DNA of 64,000 bases from Rhodanobacter thiooxydans (GCF_030291135.1 NZ_CP127409.1:1364001-1428000), one strand, 5' to 3'. Positions 52,274 through 63,210 are shown, counted from the first letter of the stretch. The notes: a model not told the origin generated them from the sequence alone. Numbers and translations are program-made.

Positions 52274-53752
52274 ATGCCGTCGTGTTTCGTTGTGCGTACT
52301 CTGCGTCTGGTTCTGCCAGCCATGGCGATCATTCTGCTTGCCGCCTGTGCCAGCACCGGGGGCGCCCGGCCGGCGACCCCGCTCGACACGCTGTACGGTG
52401 AACTTGACCAGGCCAGCAAGGGCTACGAAACCGCCCTGCAGCAATCGCGCGAGGGTGACCGGCAAGCCTCGCAACTGACCCTGGCCCGCTCGCTGGACCG
52501 CCTGAAGGAGGCCTCGGCGCGCTGCGGCAATACCGCTGGCTGCGATCCGCAACGGTTCTTCTCGGCGTTCGATCATCTGCTGCGCCTGAAGGACGGCGAT
52601 TTCGGCAGCGGCCAGGATCTGGACAGCGACGTCGACCCGTCGCAGGCGGCGCTGGCCACCGGCAGCACCGGCGCGGCCAGCCTGCCGCAGGCGCAGCGCA
52701 GCGTGACCCTGCTGCACGGGCAGAAGCTGTCGCAGCTGATCGCGATGAACGGCCCGGTGAAGGCCGCGCTGGAGATGTGGCTGACCCAGTGGCGCCCGCA
52801 GCTGATGGACGCCTGGGTCAACTACCAGTACCTGCGCTACCAGATGTGGCCGCAGTACCAGAAGGCGGACCTGCCCGAGGCGCTGCTGTTCGGCATCATG
52901 GCCAAGGAGTCCGGCGGCAAGGTGCACGCCGTCTCGCGCTCGGGCGCGTCGGGGCCGTTGCAGTTCATGTACGCCACCGGCATGCGCTTCGGCCTGGGCA
53001 GCGACAACGGTTTCGACCTGCGCTTCGATCCGGCGGCATCGGCGCGGGCGAACGCCGAGTACATCAACGAGCAGCTGAGGAAATTCAACGACAACCTCGA
53101 ACTCGCCCTCGGCGCCTACAACGGCGGCGAGGGGCGCATGCGCCGCACGGTCGGCGACGACACCTCGGTGAGCTTCTACGATCCGCGCATCTACGACCAG
53201 CTGTCGCAGGAAACCCGTGACTACGTGCCGGCGGTACTTGCCGCGGCGTGGCTGTTCCAGCATCCGGACAGCTACAACCTGCGTTTCCCGAAGATCGACG
53301 GTGCGCCCGGCACGGTCACCCTGAAGCGGCCGGCCTCGCTGTCGGAGCTGACCGTGTGCCTGGGTTCGGCCGGTGGCATGCGGGACGGCTGGTTCCGCAC
53401 CCTGCGCAACCTCAATCCGCGACTGGACCCGCAGGTGACCCAGCCGGCAGGCATGCAACTGCAGTTGCCGAAGTTGCTGGAGCAGGCTTATGCCGCGCGC
53501 TGCGTCGATGGCCCGTGGCCAATCCTCGCCGGCGACCTGCATCGCGCGGTGGTGCCGGTGGTGCAGGCGCCGGTGGCGCCTCCACCGGCGGTGAGGGGAA
53601 CCAGCCGCTACAAGGTGCGTCGTGGCGATACGCTGATCAGCATCGTGCGCAAGCTGCACTGCTCCAGCGTCCAGGAAGTTGCCGAGATGAACGGGCTGAA
53701 GCACCACCACATCAGTATCGGGCAGACGTTGAAGCTGCCGACTTGCCGCTGA
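52274..53752 (+). CDS. MltD-like membrane-bound lytic transglycosylase
   Basis: A 492-residue lipoprotein: the signal ends AIILLAACAST (lipobox Cys near residue 25), then about 140 residues of unique sequence, then an SLT domain (EALLFGIMAKESGGKVHAVSRSGASGPLQFM with the catalytic Glu, and LELALGAYNGGEGRMRR) and a C-terminal LysM domain (RYKVRRGDTLISIVRKLHCSSVQEVAEMNGLKHHHISIGQTLKLP). It cleaves peptidoglycan glycan strands to 1,6-anhydro products. This is the MltD arrangement, with one LysM where E. coli has two. Confidence 0.9.
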   Translation: MPSCFVVRTLRLVLPAMAIILLAACASTGGARPATPLDTLYGELDQASKGYETALQQSREGDRQASQLTLARSLDRLKEASARCGNTAGCDPQRFFSAFDHLLRLKDGDFGSGQDLDSDVDPSQAALATGSTGAASLPQAQRSVTLLHGQKLSQLIAMNGPVKAALEMWLTQWRPQLMDAWVNYQYLRYQMWPQYQKADLPEALLFGIMAKESGGKVHAVSRSGASGPLQFMYATGMRFGLGSDNGFDLRFDPAASARANAEYINEQLRKFNDNLELALGAYNGGEGRMRRTVGDDTSVSFYDPRIYDQLSQETRDYVPAVLAAAWLFQHPDSYNLRFPKIDGAPGTVTLKRPASLSELTVCLGSAGGMRDGWFRTLRNLNPRLDPQVTQPAGMQLQLPKLLEQAYAARCVDGPWPILAGDLHRAVVPVVQAPVAPPPAVRGTSRYKVRRGDTLISIVRKLHCSSVQEVAEMNGLKHHHISIGQTLKLPTCR

Positions 53753-53775
53753 TTCGTGACCGCGCGGGCCGGGCT

Positions 53776-54225
53776 TCAGGCGACCGCGCTTTCCTGCGTC
53801 CAGTTGCTGGTGGTGTCGCCGCTGCGGCTGCCGCTGCCGTGCACTTCCTTCAGTTCGCGCAACAGCTGCATCAGCTGGCGGTGCTGCGGCTGCAGGCTGG
53901 CGTGCGGGGAATTCTTGGTTTCGTGGTAGGCCACGGCCAGCCATAGCGCGATGCCGCGCAGCGCCACCTCGGCGTTGTTCGAGCAGGCGCGCTCGTAACC
54001 CGCCTCGGTGCCCTGGCCCCAGGGCAGGTAGCGCGCTTCCGGCGCGGTGCCGTACAGGTGCGGGAAATCGCTGCGCGAGGCTTGTCCGATCTCGCGCAGG
54101 GTCAGCGTGCCCAGGCGTTCGCGGTTGCGCTTGGGCAAGGCCCGCACGCTGCGTTCGATGTCGCGGAATTGGCGGCCAAGCAGGCGCGCGCGCATCATCA
54201 CAAGGACTGGCGTCAGTATTTGCAT
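53776..54225 (-). CDS. hypothetical protein
   Basis: A 149-residue protein, no signal peptide. The N-terminal basic stretch (VMMRARLLGRQFRDIERSVRALPKRNRERLGTLTLREIGQ) looks helical; then RSDFPHLYGTAPEARYLPWGQGTEAGYERACSNNAEVALRGIALWLAVAYHETKNSPH, and a Ser-rich tail. I recognise no family. Codon use and third-position GC agree with neighbours, supporting a real gene. It is convergent with the MltD-like gene. The 141-nt gap upstream shows no clear promoter. Confidence 0.6.
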   Translation of the reverse strand: MQILTPVLVMMRARLLGRQFRDIERSVRALPKRNRERLGTLTLREIGQASRSDFPHLYGTAPEARYLPWGQGTEAGYERACSNNAEVALRGIALWLAVAYHETKNSPHASLQPQHRQLMQLLRELKEVHGSGSRSGDTTSNWTQESAVA

Positions 54226-54366
54226 GAGATCCCCTCGGCGCTGGAATTCGTCGGCGCGCAGGACGCGCGGCGAAGCCGAGAGCGTAGCGAAGCAACCAGC
54301 GGAATAGCGCCTAGGGCGTCACAAAATGACCCGCCGCGTCAGTTTTTGGGCGTGGATTACGGATAC

Positions 54367-55206
54367 TCAGCCGCGCCCGAGCCGCTGGCCCACCTGCACG
54401 GCCTGCTGCGGCTGCAGGTCATCCAGTTCGGCCGCGCCCTCGGGCAGCAGCAGGATCACGGTGGAACCCATGTTGAAACGCGCCATCTCGGCGAAGCGTT
54501 CCAGTGTGACGTTCTGGCCGGTGAACGACTTGCGACGGATCGACGAGGCGTACGGCGGGATCACCAGCCCGTCCCACACCGTAGCCACCGACGAGACCAG
54601 GATCGCGCCCACCATCACCACCACGAACGGGCCGTGTTCGCCCTCGAAGTGGCAGACCAGCCGCTCGTTGCGCGCGAACAGCCGCGGGATCGCTGCCACC
54701 GCAAACGGCGCCACGCTGAAGATGCGCCCCGGCACGTGCACGGTTTCCTTCAGCGTTCCCTGCAGCGGCATGTGCACGCGGTGGTAGTCGCGCGGCGACA
54801 GGTACACAGTGACGAAGCGGCCGTTGCGGTAGGGCGCGGCGGCGGCCTCGTCGCCGCCGAGCAGTTCGGCGGCGCTGTATTCCTGACCCTTGGCCTGGAA
54901 GATGCGGCCATCGACGATCGTGCCGGCCTGGCTGATGCGGCCGTCGGCCGGCGAGAGCAGGGTGGCCGGATCGGCATCGGCCCGACGCGCGCCGGGTTTC
55001 AGCTTGCGGGTGAAGAAGGCATTGAAGTGCTGGTAGGCCAGCGCATCGGGCTGCGCCGCCTCGGCCATGTTCACGTTGTAGTTGCGCACGATGGTGGCAA
55101 TCAACCAGTTCTTCCACGGCGCGAAGGTCCAGCGCGTGGCCCAGTAGACCACCCGCGACAGGGCGCGATGCGGCAGCATGTACTGCAGGAATACGTTGAA
55201 AGTCAT
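54367..55206 (-). CDS. psd: phosphatidylserine decarboxylase proenzyme
   Basis: A 279-residue pyruvoyl-dependent enzyme that makes phosphatidylethanolamine at the inner membrane. Conserved blocks: [35 protein letters not shown], the [26 protein letters not shown] region, [22 protein letters not shown], and the self-cleavage site [14 protein letters not shown], where cleavage before Ser gives the alpha chain. NMGST replaces the more usual LGST, keeping the Gly-Ser bond. Stand-alone gene, divergent from prmB. Confidence 0.95.
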   Translation of the reverse strand: MTFNVFLQYMLPHRALSRVVYWATRWTFAPWKNWLIATIVRNYNVNMAEAAQPDALAYQHFNAFFTRKLKPGARRADADPATLLSPADGRISQAGTIVDGRIFQAKGQEYSAAELLGGDEAAAAPYRNGRFVTVYLSPRDYHRVHMPLQGTLKETVHVPGRIFSVAPFAVAAIPRLFARNERLVCHFEGEHGPFVVVMVGAILVSSVATVWDGLVIPPYASSIRRKSFTGQNVTLERFAEMARFNMGSTVILLLPEGAAELDDLQPQQAVQVGQRLGRG

Positions 55207-55212
55207 CCGCCC

Positions 55213-55218
55213 AGTATA
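55213..55218 (-). promoter_or_regulatory. -10 box for psd
   Basis: TATACT on the minus strand, 6-12 nt before the psd start codon region. It implies a very short leader. It lies in the same 74-nt spacer as the prmB -10 box. Confidence 0.35.
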
Positions 55219-55242
55219 CGGGGTGGCCGCCGCTTCAGGCCC

Positions 55243-55248
55243 TATAAT
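55243..55248 (+). promoter_or_regulatory. -10 box for prmB
   Basis: A perfect TATAAT 32 nt before the prmB start. No good -35 is seen. It faces away from the psd -10 box in the same short spacer, making a bidirectional promoter likely. Confidence 0.5.
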
Positions 55249-55280
55249 GGCCGGCCATTCTGTTTCATCCCTGGATCGCC

Positions 55281-56207
55281 GTGACCGCCGAGCTTGCCAC
55301 CATCATCGACTTCATCCGTTATGGCGCCAGCCGCTTCTCGGCGGCCGGGCTGACCTTCGGCCACAGCCACGACAACCCTATCGACGAGGCCACGCATCTC
55401 GTGCTGGCCAGCCTGCACCTGCCGCCGGACATCCCGCCGGCGTACGGCGCCGGCCGGCTCACCACGGCCGAGCGCGCGAACGTGCTGGCGCTGATCGAGC
55501 GCCGCGTCAGCGAGCGCCTGCCGGTGGCCTACCTGGTTGGCGAGACCTGGTTCGCCGGGTTGAAGTTCAAGAGCGACCGCCGCGCGCTGGTGCCGCGTTC
55601 GCCGATCGCCGAGCTGATCGAGTCGGGCTTCGCGCCCTGGCTGGACGAGCGCCACATCGAGCGCGCGCTGGACCTGTGCACCGGCTCGGGCTGCATCGGC
55701 ATCGCGATGGCCGAGTACAACCCGGAGTGGCAGGTCGACATCGTCGACGTCAGCGACGAGGCGCTGTCGCTGGCGCGCGAGAACATCGCGTTCCAGCACG
55801 TCGAGGGCCGCGTCGAGGCGATCCAGTCCGATCTTTTTGCCGGCGTGGCCGGGCGCAAGTACGACCTGATCGTCTCCAATCCGCCCTACGTCACCGAGGA
55901 CGAATACGCCGCGCTGCCGGGCGAGTACGCGCACGAGCCGAAGCTCGGCCTTACCTCCGGCGCGGATGGCCTGGACCTGTGCCTGCGCATGCTGGACGAA
56001 GCGGCCGATCACCTCACCGAGGACGGCCTGCTGATCGTCGAGGTAGGCGAGAGCGAGCACGCACTGGCCGCGCTGCTGCCGGAAGTACCGTTCATCTGGA
56101 TCGAGTTCAAGGTCGGCCCGATGGGGGTGTTTGCGCTGGAGCGGCGCGACCTGGTCGAGCACGTCGCGGCGATTCGTGCGGCGGCCGCCGTGCGTCTTCC
56201 TGGCTGA
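55281..56207 (+). CDS. prmB: 50S ribosomal protein uL3 glutamine methyltransferase
   Basis: A 308-residue SAM-dependent N5-glutamine methyltransferase of the PrmB branch. Key blocks: [31 protein letters not shown] site [15 protein letters not shown], and the substrate Gln-binding [35 protein letters not shown] (NPPY). The [15 protein letters not shown] and [13 protein letters not shown] features distinguish PrmB from PrmC. Start is GTG 55281. An acetyltransferase gene follows after 3 nt. Confidence 0.95.
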   Translation: MTAELATIIDFIRYGASRFSAAGLTFGHSHDNPIDEATHLVLASLHLPPDIPPAYGAGRLTTAERANVLALIERRVSERLPVAYLVGETWFAGLKFKSDRRALVPRSPIAELIESGFAPWLDERHIERALDLCTGSGCIGIAMAEYNPEWQVDIVDVSDEALSLARENIAFQHVEGRVEAIQSDLFAGVAGRKYDLIVSNPPYVTEDEYAALPGEYAHEPKLGLTSGADGLDLCLRMLDEAADHLTEDGLLIVEVGESEHALAALLPEVPFIWIEFKVGPMGVFALERRDLVEHVAAIRAAAAVRLPG

Positions 56208-56210
56208 GCG

Positions 56211-56756
56211 ATGGAACTGGTCACGGCGCGGCTGCGTATCGACGCGTTGCGCGCCGATGATGCCGAGGCACTGTTCGCCCTGCGCAGGGATCCCGCGGTA
56301 GCCCGCTACCAGGGCTGGTTCCCGGCCGATCTTGCCGCCGCCCGCGCGTTCATCGATGCCCAGCCGCAACCGCCGTCGCACGGCTGGTTCCAGCGGGCGA
56401 TCCGGCTGCGCGAGGACGGCCGGCTGATCGGCGACCTCGGCGTGAACCTGCCCGAAGCGGCCGGGGATTCGGTCGAGTTCGGCATCAGCATCGCGCCGGC
56501 CCGGCAGGGCCTCGGTTATGCCGGCGAGGCCGTGCGCGCGGTGTTCGATCATGTGTTCGGTCAGCTCGGCCGGCATCGCGTCCACGCTTCGGTCGACCCG
56601 CGCAACCTGGCCTGCATGGCGCTGCTGCATGCGCTGGGCATGCGCCAGGAGGCGCACCACCGCGAAAGCCTGTGGCTGCGCGACGAGTGGGTCGACGACG
56701 TGATTTTCGCCCTGCTGGAGCACGAATGGCGGGCAGCGCAGCGCCATCGCGGTTAA
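56211..56756 (+). CDS. GNAT-family N-acetyltransferase
   Basis: A 181-residue RimJ/RimL-type acetyltransferase: [63 protein letters not shown] (acetyl-CoA pocket), [48 protein letters not shown]. Target unknown. It lies 3 nt after prmB and 34 nt before aroC, so it is probably co-transcribed with both. Confidence 0.88.
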   Translation: MELVTARLRIDALRADDAEALFALRRDPAVARYQGWFPADLAAARAFIDAQPQPPSHGWFQRAIRLREDGRLIGDLGVNLPEAAGDSVEFGISIAPARQGLGYAGEAVRAVFDHVFGQLGRHRVHASVDPRNLACMALLHALGMRQEAHHRESLWLRDEWVDDVIFALLEHEWRAAQRHRG

Positions 56757-56790
56757 GCTGTGGCGATTACCCAATAGACGTCCAAACCTC

Positions 56791-57879
56791 GTGTCCAGCA
56801 ATTCCTTCGGCAAACTGTTCACCGTCACCACCTTCGGCGAAAGCCACGGGCCGGCGATCGGCTGCGTGATCGACGGCTGCCCGCCGGGACTGGCGCTCGG
56901 CGCCGAGGAGTTCCGCAGCGACCTCGATCGCCGCGCCACCGGCCGCAGCCGCTACACCTCGCAGCGGCACGAGGCCGACGAGGTGGAGATCCTTTCAGGC
57001 GTGTACGAGGGCAGGACCACCGGCACGCCGATCGCGCTGCTGATCCGCAACACCGACCAGCGCAGCAAGGACTACGGCGACATCGCGCAAAGCTTCCGCC
57101 CCGGCCACGCCGACTACACCTACTGGCAGAAATACGGCATCCGCGACCCACGCGGCGGCGGGCGTTCCTCGGCGCGCGAGACCACCATGCGGGTGGCCGC
57201 CGCAGTGGTCGCCAAGAAGTGGCTGGCCGAACATTACGGCGTGCGCGTGCGCGGCTACCTGGCGCAGATCGGCGACGTCGTGCCGGACGCGTTCGACTGG
57301 GACGCGGTGGAGCAGAACCCGTTCTTCTGGCCCGACGCAGCCCAGGTGCCGGCGCTGGAGAACTACATCAACGTGCTGCGCAAATCCGGCGACTCGGTCG
57401 GCGCGCGTGTCAACGTGGTCGCCGACGGCGTGCCGCCGGGCTGGGGCGAACCGATCTACGGCAAGCTCGACGGCGACCTGGCCAGTGCGCTGATGTCGAT
57501 CAACGCAGTCAAGGGCGTGGAGATCGGCGACGGCTTCGCCGCGGTGGCCCAGCGCGGCAGCGAGCATCGCGACGAGATGAGCATGGACGGCTTTGCGTCC
57601 AATCATGCCGGCGGCATCCTCGGCGGCATCAGCAGCGGCCAGCCGGTGACCGCCTCGATCGCGCTGAAGCCCACCTCCAGCATCCTGATTCCCGGCCACA
57701 GCGTGAACCTGGCCGGCGAGCCGGTCGAGGTGGTGACCAAGGGCCGCCACGATCCCTGCGTCGGCATCCGCGCCACGCCGATCGCCGAGGCGATGATGGC
57801 GCTGGTGCTGATGGATCATGCCTTGCGCCACCGCGCCCAGTGCGGCGATGTGGGCGCGGTGGCGCCGCGCATTCCCTGA
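56791..57879 (+). CDS. aroC: chorismate synthase
   Basis: A 362-residue enzyme making chorismate from EPSP, the last common step of aromatic amino-acid synthesis; it needs reduced FMN. Conserved blocks: the N-terminal [93 protein letters not shown], and [19 protein letters not shown]. Start is GTG 56791. It follows the prmB-acetyltransferase genes on the same strand, an arrangement common in gammaproteobacteria. Confidence 0.98.
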   Translation: MSSNSFGKLFTVTTFGESHGPAIGCVIDGCPPGLALGAEEFRSDLDRRATGRSRYTSQRHEADEVEILSGVYEGRTTGTPIALLIRNTDQRSKDYGDIAQSFRPGHADYTYWQKYGIRDPRGGGRSSARETTMRVAAAVVAKKWLAEHYGVRVRGYLAQIGDVVPDAFDWDAVEQNPFFWPDAAQVPALENYINVLRKSGDSVGARVNVVADGVPPGWGEPIYGKLDGDLASALMSINAVKGVEIGDGFAAVAQRGSEHRDEMSMDGFASNHAGGILGGISSGQPVTASIALKPTSSILIPGHSVNLAGEPVEVVTKGRHDPCVGIRATPIAEAMMALVLMDHALRHRAQCGDVGAVAPRIP

Positions 57880-57895
57880 GCCGGAGGGGTACGTC

Positions 57896-58291
57896 ATGCC
57901 TGTATCGTCGAATCCGCTCCACGCCGCTCCGCCGCATGCGTCGTTGCAGGACATCCTCGGCGACGCGATCCGTTACTGGGAAGTGCGGCGGATCGCCTAC
58001 AACTTGGCACTGGTGCTGGTGGTCGTCGGCTGGGTCATGATGAGTTGGCCGGGTGTCCTGGCCGCCCTGCGATTCCAGTCCGTGCTGGCCTTGTTCGTGC
58101 TGGCGGTGCTCGCCAATGCCTGCTATTGCGCAGCGTACCTGGTCGACATTCCGGCTCAGTATTCGCCGTTCCGCGCAGCCTGGCGGCATGGGCGCTGGGC
58201 GTTGTGGCTGATCGGAACCCTGTTCGCGATGACGCTGGCGTACTACTGGCTTGCCGACGAGATGGCCCCCGCGATCGGAGCCGTGCCTTGA
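57896..58291 (+). CDS. small membrane protein
   Basis: A 131-residue protein with three predicted membrane helices (IAYNLALVLVVVGWVMMSWPG, VLALFVLAVLANACYCAAYLV, WALWLIGTLFAMTLAYYWLAD) after a soluble ~30-residue N-terminus. No known family recognised. The ATG at 57896 has a clear GGAGG site 8 nt upstream. It overlaps the next gene by 4 nt, so it is co-translated with the 2-hydroxyacid dehydrogenase. Confidence 0.72.
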   Translation: MPVSSNPLHAAPPHASLQDILGDAIRYWEVRRIAYNLALVLVVVGWVMMSWPGVLAALRFQSVLALFVLAVLANACYCAAYLVDIPAQYSPFRAAWRHGRWALWLIGTLFAMTLAYYWLADEMAPAIGAVP

Positions 58292-59283
58292 CCAGCAAGC
58301 CGCGCGTCTGGATCTCGCGTCCCACCTTCCCGGACATCGTCGCCCGGCTCGAACCGCACTTCGAGGTGACGGCCGAGCCGGAGGAGCGCAAGTTCAGTCC
58401 GGCCGAACTTGCGGCGAAGCTGGCCGGGCAGGATGCCGTGATCGTCGGCCTGAAGGACCGCATCGGCGCGGCGGAAATCGCCGGCGCGCGTCGGCTGCGC
58501 ATTATTGCCAACCTCGGCGTCGGCTACGACAACCTCGATCTGGATGCGCTCAGTGCCGCCGGCATCGCCGCCTCGAACACCGCCGACGTGCTCAACGAGA
58601 GCGTGGCCGACTACGCCTGGGCGCTGCTGCTGGGCGCGGCGCGGCGGATGATGGCGGCCGAGCGCTGGCTGCGCGCCGGGCAATGGCGTGCCACCGAGTT
58701 CAAGGCGTGGCTGGGCGCCGACGTGCGCGGCCGTACCCTGGGCATCCTCGGCATGGGCCGGATCGGCCAGGCCATCGCGCGTCGCGCAGTCGGCTTCGGC
58801 ATGCCGGTGCTGTACCACAACCGTTCGCCGCTGCCCGAGGCGACCGAACGCGCCTGCAACGCTCGTTTCGTCGACAAGGCACAGCTGCTGCGCGAAGCCG
58901 ATTTCCTGGTGCTGGTGCTGCCGCTGACGCCGCAGACCCGGCACGCGATCGGTGCGCCCGAGCTGGCGCTGATGAAGCCGACCGCGATGCTGGTGAACGT
59001 GGCCCGCGGTGGCATCGTGGACGACAGGGCGCTGGCGGCGGCGTTGCGTGAGCGACGCCTGGCCGGCGCCGCGCTGGACGTGTTCGAGGGCGAGCCGGCG
59101 CTGTACCCGGGCCTGCTCGAACTGGACAACGTGGTGCTCAGCCCGCATATCGCCAGCGCCACGACCGAAACCCGCCGCGCGATGACCTCGGTGGCGGTCG
59201 ACAATGTGCTGGCCCTGTTCGGCCACGGCCCGCACGCCGGGCGGCCGCCGACCATCCTCAACCCTTCCGTGCTGGACAAGTGA
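58288..59283 (+). CDS. D-2-hydroxyacid dehydrogenase (glyoxylate/hydroxypyruvate reductase-like)
   Basis: A 331-residue NAD(P)-dependent reductase: the N-terminal substrate domain (RVWISRPTFPDIVARLEPHFEV), cofactor domain GILGMGRIGQAIARRAVGFGM, and catalytic Arg in VNVARGGIVDD, Glu in LDVFEGEP and His in LSPHIASAT. It resembles GhrB-type glyoxylate/hydroxypyruvate reductases. The start is TTG 58288, with CGGAG 8 nt upstream; it overlaps the stop of the membrane-protein gene (TTGA). The next gene, asd, starts 36 nt later. Confidence 0.9.
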   Translation: MTSKPRVWISRPTFPDIVARLEPHFEVTAEPEERKFSPAELAAKLAGQDAVIVGLKDRIGAAEIAGARRLRIIANLGVGYDNLDLDALSAAGIAASNTADVLNESVADYAWALLLGAARRMMAAERWLRAGQWRATEFKAWLGADVRGRTLGILGMGRIGQAIARRAVGFGMPVLYHNRSPLPEATERACNARFVDKAQLLREADFLVLVLPLTPQTRHAIGAPELALMKPTAMLVNVARGGIVDDRALAAALRERRLAGAALDVFEGEPALYPGLLELDNVVLSPHIASATTETRRAMTSVAVDNVLALFGHGPHAGRPPTILNPSVLDK

Positions 59284-59319
59284 CCGGCGCAACCCTCCAC
59301 CCCTGAGCAGACAATCCCC

Positions 59320-60351
<1,032 letters not shown>

Positions 60352-60352
60352 A

Positions 60353-60649
60353 ATGCGTTTGATGCAACTCCTTGTACTTGCTGGATTTGTAATCGTGTCG
60401 ACGGCCTGGGCCGGCGACCGGGCGAAGTCGTTGCCGGTCACGCCGGCGTTGGCAAAACCGCTGTCGACTGCCCGGCAGCAACTGGCCAGCAGCCAGGCCG
60501 AAGTGGAACAGCTGGAACAGGACCTCGGCCGGCAGGAATCGGACAGCCGGCGGGCCAGCGAACGGCTGCAGCAGCAGGACCAGGCCATCGCCGAGCTGCA
60601 CAAACAACTGGACGAACTGCAGGCCGTGCCGGTCCCGGGTGCGGATTGA
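60353..60649 (+). CDS. small exported coiled-coil protein
   Basis: A 98-residue protein: a signal peptide ending in VSTAWAGD, followed by an almost wholly helical, Gln/Glu/Leu-rich segment (LSTARQQLASSQAEVEQLEQDLGRQESDSRRASERLQQQDQAIAELHKQLDELQ) predicted as a coiled coil. No family recognised. It starts 1 nt after the asd stop and precedes fimV, so it may have a cell-envelope or pilus-related role, but that is only context. Confidence 0.65.
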   Translation: MRLMQLLVLAGFVIVSTAWAGDRAKSLPVTPALAKPLSTARQQLASSQAEVEQLEQDLGRQESDSRRASERLQQQDQAIAELHKQLDELQAVPVPGAD

Positions 60650-60656
60650 AAGTGCC

Positions 60657-60680
60657 GCTGTGGTGAGAACGCACCACAGC
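60657..60680 (+). other. hairpin in the asd-fimV gap
   Basis: GCTGTGGTG (60657-60665), loop AGAACG, CACCACAGC (60672-60680): perfect 9-bp stem, 8 nt after the small coiled-coil gene. No T-run follows, so a factor-dependent terminator or an mRNA-stabilising structure is as likely as an intrinsic terminator. Confidence 0.45.
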
Positions 60681-60825
60681 AATGCACTGCAAGTATTCGC
60701 TGCAGCTATTGTTGATTGGCCTGCATGTAACTAAAGTGGCACCTCGTTTGGGGTAGTGGCCGCCATTGCGGCAACGCCATGAATAAATTGAAGAGTCGCG
60801 CCAGGATCGTTCGGGGGAACATGCA

Positions 60826-63186
60826 ATGAATCGTTCGTTGAAGTTGTCGATGCTGATCGCGCTGGCACTGGGCAGCAGCCAGGTCATGGCGGTCGACCTT
60901 GGCCAGATCCAGGTCAAATCGACGCTGGGGCAGCCGTTGCTGGCCGAGATCCCGCTGCATCCCGACAGTCCGGCGGAGTTGCAGGGTCTCACCGTCCAGC
61001 TGGCTTCCAGCGAGCAATTTGCGCGCGCAGGCATCGTCGGCGGGCGTACCTCGATCCCGCTGCATTTCAGCGTGGGCCAGGCCGGTGCCGGCCAGCCGGT
61101 CATCCGCATCACCAGCAGTACGCCGGTGGACGATCCCTTCCTCGACCTGTTGATCGAAGTGAACGGCAAGGCCGGCAAGAGCGTGCGCGAGTACGCCATC
61201 CTGCTCGATCCACCAAACGCACCGACGGCGACAGCTGCCGCCGTACCGGCCGTATCGGCGCCGAGCCAGCCGGCGCAACCTGCGAAGGCTCCGGCCGCGG
61301 CGCCGGTGGCCGCCCGGCCCAGCCCGGCAACACCCGCACGCGCGCCGGTCCCGAAGCCGAAGCCGGCTGCCCCGGCAGTCAGCAACGGCCACTACGGCCC
61401 GGTCGAGCGCGGCCAGACGCTGTCGAGCATCGCGCGCAGCGTGACGCCGGCTGGCGTGGACGCACAGCAAATGATGCTGGCGCTGCAGCAGGCCAACCCC
61501 GATGCGTTCTACCGCAGCAACATCAATGCGCTGAAGAGTGGCGCTGTGTTGCGCGTACCGACCTCGGCCGAGGCGCAGGCCATGACGATCGCCGCAGCCG
61601 CCGCCGAAGTGCGCCGGCAGAACAGCGACTGGCGAGCCGGCGTGCCGGGAAAACCCACGGTCGTGGCCGATGCCGCGACCCGCGCCACCAGTTCTGCGGC
61701 GCCCGCCAGCGCGCCGGATACCGGCGACCGGCTTGCGCTGGTGCCGGCGAAGGAAGGCAGCGCTGCCGGAATCCGCGGCAGCGGTGCGGGTGACAAGTCC
61801 AGCGCCAGCCTTCGCCAGGACCTGATGCGCACCCGCGAAAGCCTGGCCAGCCTGCAGCAGCAGGGTACCGATCTGAAGACCCGCCTGAAGGATCTGGCGG
61901 ACATCAACAGCAAGAATGAGCGTTTGCTGTCGCTGAAGGACAACGAGATCGCCGAGCTGCAGGCCAAGCTGGCTGCCGCGCGCAAGGCGGCCGGCATGCC
62001 GCCGGCCGCGACGACCAGCACGGCAAAGGTTGCCGCGGCGACCGTGCCGGCGGCGGCAAGCCGCCTGGAAACCGCCACCGCCACCGCCAGCACTGCCGCC
62101 CATGCGGTTGCGGCGCCGGTTGCCGCCCACTCGGCGGCGACAGCCGCGCCGGCTGCTGCGTCCAGCCCGGCCAGCACGCCGGTCAGCGGGGCCTCCGTGG
62201 TGACCACGCCCATCGCCGCGACACCAGCGCCGGCCAAGCCGGTGGAGAAGCCTGCCAGGCTGCCATCGGCCAGCACGCCAGCGGTCGAGCAGCCGTGGTA
62301 CATGCAGACCTGGGCCTGGGCGGCCGGGGCCGGCGCGATCGTGCTGCTGATCCTGCTGGCCATGCTTGGTCGTCGGCGCAAGCCGGGCGCCGACGCAGCG
62401 AAGGCTTCGTCGTCGCTGGCGGATCGTTTCGGTTCGCCATCCGCTGGTCAGGACCTCCCCGGCGATGACATCGACCAGGACGAATTGCTCGACCAATTGG
62501 CCGAACACCCCGACGACATCGGCCTGCACCTGGAACTGGTCACCTTGTACTACTCGCGCCGCGACGTCGAGCATTTCGAGGCGGCAGCCGAGGCGATGCA
62601 CGCCCATATCACCGACCCGCAGCAGGACGAGTGGCAGGACGTGCTGCACATGGGCGAGGACCTGGTGCCCGGCCACCCGCTGTTTGACCACCACGCCGAA
62701 CCGGCGGCGCATGACGATGCCGAGGCGCGCGGCGAGTTCAACATCGACGACTATGCCGATCAGAACGATGCACCTGCGGGGGTCTCCTCGATGCCGCCGT
62801 TGCCGCCGAACGGGCCGAAACCCGTCAGCGAGTACAACTTCAACTTCGACCTGACCCGGGCCGTCGCCGAGCCGGCGTCCCGCGCCGCGCCGACGGCGGA
62901 CGATGCTGCCGTGGTTGCACCGCTGGCGTCGAGCAAGCCGGCGCCCGCCGTACCGGCGTCGAACTGGCATTTCGATGAAGAAGGCGGCACGCCGCTGCCG
63001 ACCGGCCCGGGTCATGAGCTGGACGAGTTCAACGACGACCCGGTGGACACCAAGCTCGACCTGGCACGTGCCTACATCGACATGGGCGACGCCGAAGGCG
63101 CGCGCGCCATGCTCGGCGAGGTGGTCAAGGAAGGCACCCAGATGCAGAAGGACGCCGCCAAGCGCCTGCTCGACAGCCTGCACTGA
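60826..63186 (+). CDS. fimV: FimV-family pilus assembly/polar hub protein
   Basis: A 786-residue inner-membrane protein. Parts in order: signal peptide (to about VMAVDLGQ); FimV N-terminal domain (STLGQPLLAEIPLHPDSPAELQGL); an Ala/Pro linker; a LysM-type peptidoglycan-binding stretch (about residues 185-245, GPVERGQTLSSIARSVTP); a coiled coil (about 325-390); a long Ala/Pro/Ser linker; one membrane helix near residue 498-514; and an acidic cytoplasmic part ending in the FimV C-terminal TPR (TKLDLARAYIDMGDAEGARAMLGEVVKEG). It organises type IV pili and polar signalling. Confidence 0.93.
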   Translation: MNRSLKLSMLIALALGSSQVMAVDLGQIQVKSTLGQPLLAEIPLHPDSPAELQGLTVQLASSEQFARAGIVGGRTSIPLHFSVGQAGAGQPVIRITSSTPVDDPFLDLLIEVNGKAGKSVREYAILLDPPNAPTATAAAVPAVSAPSQPAQPAKAPAAAPVAARPSPATPARAPVPKPKPAAPAVSNGHYGPVERGQTLSSIARSVTPAGVDAQQMMLALQQANPDAFYRSNINALKSGAVLRVPTSAEAQAMTIAAAAAEVRRQNSDWRAGVPGKPTVVADAATRATSSAAPASAPDTGDRLALVPAKEGSAAGIRGSGAGDKSSASLRQDLMRTRESLASLQQQGTDLKTRLKDLADINSKNERLLSLKDNEIAELQAKLAAARKAAGMPPAATTSTAKVAAATVPAAASRLETATATASTAAHAVAAPVAAHSAATAAPAAASSPASTPVSGASVVTTPIAATPAPAKPVEKPARLPSASTPAVEQPWYMQTWAWAAGAGAIVLLILLAMLGRRRKPGADAAKASSSLADRFGSPSAGQDLPGDDIDQDELLDQLAEHPDDIGLHLELVTLYYSRRDVEHFEAAAEAMHAHITDPQQDEWQDVLHMGEDLVPGHPLFDHHAEPAAHDDAEARGEFNIDDYADQNDAPAGVSSMPPLPPNGPKPVSEYNFNFDLTRAVAEPASRAAPTADDAAVVAPLASSKPAPAVPASNWHFDEEGGTPLPTGPGHELDEFNDDPVDTKLDLARAYIDMGDAEGARAMLGEVVKEGTQMQKDAAKRLLDSLH

Positions 63187-63210
63187 GTCGCGCGGCACCT
63201 TTCGCGGGAT

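Noticed and set aside
60706..63198. Minus-strand open frame of about 830 codons opposite fimV
   Set aside because: Arg/Gly-rich shadow of the Ala/Pro-rich FimV coding sequence.
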